Source: Clostridia bacterium (lineage in GTDB: Bacteria > Bacillota_A > Clostridia > Christensenellales > Aristaeellaceae). From it: a stretch of DNA of 8,164 nucleotides. Shown one piece after another: positions 5,294 to 8,164 of this stretch (its first letter is position 1; each line of letters opens with the position of its first letter). The translations under genes and the position numbers were made by a program. The notes below the pieces were generated by a model. That model did no database searches, was not told the origin of the DNA, and saw nothing but the letters and a program-made list of their open reading frames with translations. The DNA lies in assembly GCA_017648805.1 (NCBI GenBank), contig JAGCIC010000039.1, positions 1 through 8,164 on the forward strand, read 5' to 3'.

Positions 5294-6766
5294 ATGAGCG
5301 AACAGACACAGAAACGTTTCGAGCCCACGTTCGAGTCACTTAAACAGTATTCCGCGCCCGACTGGTTCAGGGATGCCAAGTTCGGCATATGGAGCCACTG
5401 GGGTCCCCAGAGCGTGCCCATGTTCGGAGACTGGTACGCCCGCAACATGTACATTCAGGGCACGCCACAGTACGAGTACCACGTCAGGCACTACGGGCAT
5501 CCGTCCAAATTCGGGTACAAGGACCTGGTGCAGCTGTGGAAAGCGGAGAACTTCGACCCGGAAGCGCTGATGGACAAGTACGTGAAGGCGGGCGCCAGGT
5601 ATTTTATGGCGCAGGCGACACATCACGACCACTTTTTCAACTACGATAGCAAAGTGAACCGCATGAACAGCGTGAATGCGGGACCGCACAAGGACATAGT
5701 GGCGCTGTGGCAGGCAGCGGCCCGGAAGCGGGGGCTGTATTTCGGCCTGACCGAGCACCTGGGCGCTTCCTTTTCCTGGTGGCGGGTAAACAAGGGCTGC
5801 GACGCCACCGGCCCTTACGCGGGCGTGCCATACGACGGCAACGATCCCGCATACAGAGACTTCTACCACGATAACTACAACGACGGACCGGCGGACCTGA
5901 CCAAAATAGAACATTGGTATTCGCCCAATCCGGCTTTTCGGGCGTACTGGCTCAGGGCGGTCAAGGAGATGATAGACGCATTCGAGCCTGACATCCTATA
6001 CACCGACGGCTCCCTGCCTTTCGGCAGCAACTGGGACGTGAAGACCGACGGGATAGACCCTGAAGAATACACGATAGGCCTCGAAGCGGTAGCATACCTG
6101 TACAACAATTCCATCGCCAGGCACGGGAAGAATCAGTCGGTGTACCTCCAGAAGGACAGAACGCCGGAGATCCACTGCGTGGGAACGCTGGACATAGAAA
6201 AGAGCCAGCTGCCCGGCATAATGCCCGAACCCTGGCACACGGATACCTGCATTGGCAACTGGTTCTACGACGTGCAAAAACCCTATAAGAGCCCGGAACA
6301 GATTATCGAGATGCTCGCGGACATAATATCCAAAAACGGCACCATGCTGCTGAACATCCTGCAGCGCCCGGACGGCACCATAGACGACGACGCGGAGTTC
6401 ATACTCAAGAAGCTGGCCGAATGGTTCAAAGTATGCGGCGAGGCGGTATACTCCACCCGCCCCTGGCGCGTGTTCAGCGAGGGGGAGACCTTCGTGAAGA
6501 TCGAGGGTTTCAGGGAAGACAAGACCGACTGGACGCCCGGCGACCTGCGCTTCGTGCAGAAGGACGGATACGTGTACGCGTTCCTGATGGGCGCAAAGGG
6601 CGGCGAGACGCTGACCGTGCGCAGTTTCGGCGATCAGGAAATCAGGTCCGTGGAATTGCTGGGCTGCGGACAACTGGAGCACAAACAGGAGTTCGGCGTG
6701 CTGCTGGTGAAACTGCCGGACAGGCTTCCCGTGTTCTGCGCCAACGTTTTGAAAATAAAGGTATAA
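5294..6766 (+). CDS. GH29 alpha-L-fucosidase, probably cytoplasmic
   Basis: This 490-residue enzyme should release terminal alpha-L-fucose from glycans with retention of configuration. It starts MSEQTQKRFE with no signal peptide, so it probably acts on oligosaccharides after import. GH29 hallmarks are clear: PDWFRDAKFGIWSHWGPQS (22-40), GDWYARNMY (45-53), ATHHDHFFNYDSK (108-120), MNSVNAGPHKDIVALW (124-139), and DILYTDG (233-239), whose Asp238 is the expected nucleophile. A block rich in conserved residues follows (MPEPWHTDTCIGNWFYD, 310-326), then KNGTMLLNI (348-356). Residues from about 385 to 490 form a C-terminal beta-rich domain, as in other family members. The acid/base residue varies in GH29 and I do not assign it. 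ATA is the commonest Ile codon (about 13 of 23), so expression is likely modest. It is divergent from the xylanase, which suggests joint use on a fucosylated hemicellulose such as xyloglucan; that substrate is inferred. Confidence 0.92.
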   Translation: MSEQTQKRFEPTFESLKQYSAPDWFRDAKFGIWSHWGPQSVPMFGDWYARNMYIQGTPQYEYHVRHYGHPSKFGYKDLVQLWKAENFDPEALMDKYVKAGARYFMAQATHHDHFFNYDSKVNRMNSVNAGPHKDIVALWQAAARKRGLYFGLTEHLGASFSWWRVNKGCDATGPYAGVPYDGNDPAYRDFYHDNYNDGPADLTKIEHWYSPNPAFRAYWLRAVKEMIDAFEPDILYTDGSLPFGSNWDVKTDGIDPEEYTIGLEAVAYLYNNSIARHGKNQSVYLQKDRTPEIHCVGTLDIEKSQLPGIMPEPWHTDTCIGNWFYDVQKPYKSPEQIIEMLADIISKNGTMLLNILQRPDGTIDDDAEFILKKLAEWFKVCGEAVYSTRPWRVFSEGETFVKIEGFREDKTDWTPGDLRFVQKDGYVYAFLMGAKGGETLTVRSFGDQEIRSVELLGCGQLEHKQEFGVLLVKLPDRLPVFCANVLKIKV

Positions 6767-6776
6767 AACCAAAAAT

Positions 6777-6805
6777 GGAAAAGCGCCCGCCAAAGGCGCT
6801 TTTCC
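6777..6805. terminator. Bidirectional terminator between the fucosidase and phosphotransferase genes
   Basis: A perfect 11-bp stem (GGAAAAGCGCC at 6777-6787 with its complement at 6795-6805) surrounds a 7-base loop. The arm carries an A-run on one side and a T-run on the other, so it can act for both convergent genes. It begins 11 bases after the fucosidase stop and ends 17 bases before the phosphotransferase stop. Confidence 0.85.
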
Positions 6806-6821
6806 TTTGCCTGCCAGGGGA

Positions 6822-7613
6822 TCAGTCGCTTACGGTCTCCATGGCGGCTACGCAGCGCAGCAGTTCCGGCTCGACCTTGTCCCTGCCGTAGGCGTCCAGG
6901 AACCTGTCCGTGTAGCGGGGAGTGTGCAGGTTATAGTTGAGCGACCAGATGCCCCAGAACAGGTCTATGTGCCTGTCCGCCACGCCGGCGCTGCCCAGGT
7001 CTATGAAGCCGGAAAAGTCCGTGCTGTCCAGTATGATGTTGGGCAGGCAGAAGTCTCCGTGTATAAGCGTGTCCGCCTTAAGCAGCCTGAGCCCTTTTTC
7101 GGCCCACTGTGCGGCTTCCCCGAAAGATGAAAACGGATATATCTCTTTTATGTGTTTGGGCTCGTATATGCCCTTTGAAAGCCCCGAAGCGACGCCGGAT
7201 CTGTAAGTGTCCAGCCTGTCCTTTACGGGGCAGCGGCCGGTATCCATGCCGTGCAGATGCATTAACTGCTCGCCCATGACGGCGCAGAGCCGTTCGGGCC
7301 GGGCGAGCAGCGAAGGGTGAGTGCAGTCCTCGCCGGGCACCCGCCGGGTGACGAGCCAGTCGCAGCCGTCTTTGCGGATATAGGCCACCACTTCGGCGGA
7401 CAACCCCAGTGAATGGAAGTATCCGGTCATGGCGGCTTCCCGTTCAAGGCTGCCCGCGGCACATCTTTTCAGGAACAGACCGCCCTGCGCGTCGATATAA
7501 TACACGCGCGCCGCCTCCGAGCAGCTGCTGTCATATATGTCGGCATTCGCGACAAAATGACGGATCTCATCCGGGAATAAAGCGGGGTCTATGACGATCT
7601 TGCTGCGGTTCAT
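6822..7613 (-). CDS. APH(3')-like aminoglycoside phosphotransferase family protein
   Basis: This 263-residue protein matches the length and motif order of APH(3') kinases (about 264 residues), which phosphorylate the 3'-hydroxyl of kanamycin-type aminoglycosides using ATP. Visible motifs: the ATP-binding Lys49 (GLFLKR), the partner Glu60 region (LEREAAM), the catalytic loop HGDFCLPN with Asp187 and Asn192, and the metal-binding IDLGSAGVADRHIDL with Asp205. It ends AMETVSD and lacks the terminal Phe carboxylate that binds substrate in APH(3')-IIIa, so activity on classical drugs is uncertain. The start ATG at 7611-7613 has GGAGGA five bases upstream. A TTG in frame at 7631 would put that site inside the gene and is rejected. 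It has its own promoter and terminator and seems independent of its sugar-related neighbours. Alternatives are a housekeeping kinase of the same fold or an intrinsic resistance gene. Confidence 0.88.
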   Translation of the reverse strand: MNRSKIVIDPALFPDEIRHFVANADIYDSSCSEAARVYYIDAQGGLFLKRCAAGSLEREAAMTGYFHSLGLSAEVVAYIRKDGCDWLVTRRVPGEDCTHPSLLARPERLCAVMGEQLMHLHGMDTGRCPVKDRLDTYRSGVASGLSKGIYEPKHIKEIYPFSSFGEAAQWAEKGLRLLKADTLIHGDFCLPNIILDSTDFSGFIDLGSAGVADRHIDLFWGIWSLNYNLHTPRYTDRFLDAYGRDKVEPELLRCVAAMETVSD

Positions 7614-7658
7614 CTGCGTCCTCCGTGGCAATTGAAGCTGTACGTGCCAATGAACGTT

Positions 7659-7687
7659 ATTGTATCACACGATCAGCAGACGGACAA
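7659..7687 (-). promoter_or_regulatory. Extended -10 sigma-A promoter of the phosphotransferase gene
   Basis: On the minus strand TTGTCC (7682-7687) and TACAAT (7659-7664) are separated by 17 bp, and TGA directly precedes the -10 box, giving an extended -10. The start near 7652 leaves a leader of about 39 bases before the ATG at 7613. No attenuator peptide of the kind seen before some resistance genes fits in that leader. Confidence 0.75.
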
Positions 7688-7720
7688 GATGCGCTTTCCG
7701 CCGCGGGGAAGTTTTCGCGC

Positions 7721-7749
7721 TTGCATTTATGGCGGCGGGGCATTATAAT
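7721..7749 (+). promoter_or_regulatory. Sigma-A promoter of the glycerol-1-phosphate dehydrogenase gene
   Basis: TTGCAT (7721-7726) and a perfect TATAAT (7744-7749) are separated by exactly 17 bp. The start would be near 7756, giving a leader of about 50 bases. The gene therefore begins a new transcription unit. Confidence 0.75.
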
Positions 7750-7751
7750 GG

Positions 7752-7776
7752 TCCCGGATCGGGAACACCCGGTTCC
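7752..7776 (+). promoter_or_regulatory. Overlapping dyads at the start of the dehydrogenase transcript
   Basis: TCCCG (7752-7756) pairs with CGGGA (7760-7764), and the overlapping GGAAC (7762-7766) pairs with GTTCC (7772-7776). The two are mutually exclusive if folded as RNA, and in DNA they sit on the predicted start site where a repressor would block transcription. The arms are only 5 bp, so this is a candidate operator or leader structure, not an assignment. Confidence 0.3.
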
Positions 7777-7791
7777 AGCTCAAGCGAAAAC

Positions 7792-7797
7792 AGGAGG
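7792..7797 (+). promoter_or_regulatory. Ribosome binding site of the dehydrogenase gene
   Basis: AGGAGG lies 8 bases before ATG 7806 and sets the start. The next in-frame ATG (7818) has no such site. Confidence 0.75.
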
Positions 7798-7805
7798 CTG
7801 CCGCG

Positions 7806-8164
7806 ATGTCTTACAAAATGAGGTACGACAAGGACAACCGTTTGATCATATCCGATATAGAGTGCGCCTGCGGTTCGGTGCACAACAAGCCGGACCAGGA
7901 CATATACGTGGGCGGCGGCATAATCGACAACACCGCCGGGTACATACAGAAGCGCGCTTACGGCAAACACTGCGTGCTGGTGGCGGACAACATAACCTGG
8001 GACATCGCGGGTGCGAAAGTGAGCGCTCTGCTCAAAGCGGCGGGATTCAAGGTGCACGACTGCGTGCTCAAACGCAAGGAGCGCTTGGAACCCGACGAGA
8101 CCGCCGTGGGCGAGGTGTTCCTGGCGCTCCAGCCGGACACGGACTTTCTGGTGTCCGTGGGCTC
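7806..8164 (+). CDS. egsA: AraM/EgsA-type NAD(P)-dependent sn-glycerol-1-phosphate dehydrogenase (N-terminal part)
   Basis: The gene runs off the window; 119 residues are visible. This family reduces dihydroxyacetone phosphate to sn-glycerol-1-phosphate in the cytoplasm; in Bacillus subtilis the product (EgsA, formerly AraM, from the arabinose operon) feeds heptaprenylglyceryl phosphate synthesis. Visible family features are the N-terminal CACGSVH motif (C20, C22, H26), a strand-turn IYVGGGII (33-40), CVLVADNITWDIAG (56-69), the LEPDETAVGEVFLAL stretch (94-108), and DFLVSVG at the window edge, just where the conserved nucleotide-binding GSGTIND-type loop should begin. The metal-binding residues lie beyond the window. 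It starts its own transcription unit, divergent from the phosphotransferase. Its place near hemicellulose genes recalls araM in arabinose operons, but no arabinose genes are visible. A related iron-dependent polyol dehydrogenase is the main alternative. Confidence 0.83.
   Translation, partial: MSYKMRYDKDNRLIISDIECACGSVHNKPDQDIYVGGGIIDNTAGYIQKRAYGKHCVLVADNITWDIAGAKVSALLKAAGFKVHDCVLKRKERLEPDETAVGEVFLALQPDTDFLVSVG

Noticed and set aside
7614..7631. TTG start giving a 269-residue phosphotransferase
   Set aside because: The GGAGGA site would then lie inside the coding sequence; ATG at 7613 has ideal spacing to it.
7634..7652. Resemblance of GCTGTACGTGCC to half of an AraR operator
   Set aside because: Only the TGTACGT core matches. 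The second half and the flanking A/T do not, and it lies on the phosphotransferase side, with no arabinose genes in view.

Overview
The window reads as part of a chromosomal plant-polysaccharide (hemicellulose) utilisation region from a GC-rich anaerobic bacterium. Shine-Dalgarno sites close to AGGAGG, sigma-A promoters with 17-bp spacers, and a family 1 sugar-binding protein beside a MalG-type permease suggest a Firmicute of the Clostridia type, perhaps a gut or rumen lineage such as Christensenellales. That placement is an inference and is weak. The exported binding proteins carry ordinary signal-peptidase-I signals with no lipobox, so a diderm cannot be excluded.

Layout. (1) Bases 1-3432, plus strand, form the end of a sugar ABC importer operon: the C-terminal end of a permease, a 576-residue secreted protein with three tandem Trp-rich repeats and no recognisable enzyme domain, and the substrate-binding protein. 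A strong hairpin at 3464-3495 closes the operon and also serves the convergent xylanase. (2) Bases 3522-5090, minus strand, encode a secreted GH10 endo-xylanase with an N-terminal carbohydrate-binding-like domain. (3) Bases 5294-6766, plus strand, encode a GH29 alpha-L-fucosidase without a signal peptide, divergent from the xylanase across a 203-bp regulatory region. (4) A perfect 11-bp hairpin at 6777-6805 separates it from a convergent APH(3')-like phosphotransferase (6822-7613, minus). (5) That gene is divergent from the start of an AraM/EgsA-type glycerol-1-phosphate dehydrogenase (7806 to the window end).

How the genes may work together. The xylanase would cut xylan-type polymer outside the cell. 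The repeat protein could hold glycans near the importer. The binding protein and permease would take up oligosaccharides, and the cytoplasmic fucosidase would trim fucosylated ones. This division of labour is inferred from gene families and gene order.

The most unusual item is the repeat protein. It lies between a permease and its binding protein, has six conserved Trp positions in each repeat, and shares the codon bias of the binding protein (almost no ATA) while the permease and fucosidase use ATA freely. It looks like an abundant, non-catalytic glycan-capture partner of an ABC importer, loosely comparable to SusE/SusF in Bacteroidetes. No other gene-free stretch exceeds about 200 bases. 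I saw no tRNA, rRNA, CRISPR array or insertion sequence.
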